The position numbers and the translations under genes were made by a program. DNA of 6,175 nt from an uncultured beta proteobacterium (lineage in GTDB: Bacteria > Pseudomonadota > Gammaproteobacteria > Burkholderiales > Burkholderiaceae_C). Below the pieces are notes generated by a model. It did no database searches. It worked only from the letters and a program-made list of their open reading frames with translations, and was not told the DNA's origin. The stretch covers positions 1 through 6,175 of the forward strand of contig CAIYNH010000978.1 of the NCBI GenBank assembly GCA_903927495.1, read 5' to 3'. The stretch's first letter is position 1. Every line of letters starts with the position of its first letter. Positions 5,665-6,175 of the stretch are shown piece by piece.

Positions 5665-6175
5665 TTGCCATCCAGTAATGACAGGATCCGGTCGCAGCGG
5701 TGGCTCAATCGGCTGTCGTGGGTGGCAATAACAAATGCCGCCCCCTCAGCATGGCCGCGTTCGCGCATTAGATCCAGCACCTGGTCAGCGGTGTGCGAGT
5801 CCAGGCTGGCCGTGGGCTCATCGGCAATGACCAGTTTGGGTCGCTTAACCAAAGCGCGGGCAATGGCCACCCGTTGGCGCTGACCTCCCGACAATGCGTC
5901 GGGGCGATGTTGGGCATGGTCTTGCAAGCCCACCGCTTTCAATTGGGCCGCTACACGTTCGCGCCGCTCTGCTGCGGGTACCCCGGCAATGAACAGCGGG
6001 TAGTCCACGTTCTCGGCTACCGTCATCACTGGCACAAGGTTAAAACTCTGAAAGACAAAGCCGAGGGCATCCCGGCGTAGCAGCGTTCGCTGCACTTCGT
6101 TGAATCCATTGACAAGCTTGCCGCCCAGCACAATGTCGCCCGAATCGGGTGTATCAATCAAGCCACACAGGTTCA
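5655..6175 (-). CDS. ABC transporter ATP-binding protein, LolD/MacB type (5' end cut off)
   Basis: Cytoplasmic ATPase subunit that powers the permease next to it. The frame stays open to the right edge, giving NLCGLIDTPDSGDIVLGG at the visible N-terminus, the stretch that normally follows Walker A. Walker A itself and roughly 55 residues are outside, and the TTG at 6161 is not a start. Visible in order: Q-loop GFVFQSFNLVPVMTVAEN, signature LSGGQRQRVAIARAL, Walker B LVIADEP with the catalytic Glu, D-loop ASLDS, and H-loop ATHDSR. These match the LolD/MacB/FtsE-like (MJ0796-type) subfamily that pairs with FtsX-fold permeases. About 173 residues are seen; full LolD-type subunits have about 220-240. 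The stop lies 70 bases before the permease start. No active-site residue is missing in the visible part. Confidence 0.94.
   Translation of the reverse strand, partial: NLCGLIDTPDSGDIVLGGKLVNGFNEVQRTLLRRDALGFVFQSFNLVPVMTVAENVDYPLFIAGVPAAERRERVAAQLKAVGLQDHAQHRPDALSGGQRQRVAIARALVKRPKLVIADEPTASLDSHTADQVLDLMRERGHAEGAAFVIATHDSRLSHRCDRILSLLDGKLL

Noticed and set aside
5655..6161. TTG at 6161 as the start of the ATPase gene
   Set aside because: It falls in the conserved NLCGLIDTPDSG stretch and would leave an ATPase without Walker A; the frame continues to the window edge.

Overview
The window looks like a chromosomal segment of a betaproteobacterium, most likely order Burkholderiales and close to Comamonadaceae such as Rhodoferax or Polaromonas. 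This is inferred from the pilD-coaE-zapD-yacG gene order, moderate-to-high G+C, the protein sequences, and short intergenic motifs resembling a repeat I remember from that family. No database search was possible, so the placement is an inference. Both outermost genes are cut by the window edges.

Left part (1-2248, + strand): a tightly packed housekeeping run. It holds the 3' part of prepilin peptidase pilD, then dephospho-CoA kinase coaE, the FtsZ-associated protein zapD, and the small zinc protein yacG (DNA gyrase inhibitor). Spacings are -4 to +8, +1 and about -4 bases, so this is one transcription unit with translational coupling. It serves type IV pilus/type II secretion maturation, CoA synthesis, cell division and gyrase control.

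Right part (2221-6175, - strand): a four-gene run read right to left. It comprises an ABC ATPase of the LolD/MacB type (cut at the right edge, Walker A missing from view), a four-helix MacB/FtsX-type permease, a periplasmic LolA-like protein of the 'outer membrane lipoprotein-sorting' type, and an exported protein with the look of an outer-membrane beta-barrel. Together these offer one component per envelope layer: energy at the inner membrane, a soluble carrier, and an outer-membrane acceptor. The best reading is a dedicated lipid or lipoprotein trafficking system parallel to the canonical Lol pathway. Its substrate is unknown, and this is the most interesting content of the window.

The two units converge, and their last genes overlap tail to tail by 28 bases with no terminator between them. 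The only notable non-coding stretches are 4252-4366 (115 b) and 5585-5654 (70 b), both inside the right-hand operon. Each carries an ATAG...CT...GC motif that may be a degenerate family-specific repeat. No RNA genes, CRISPR arrays or insertion sequences were seen.
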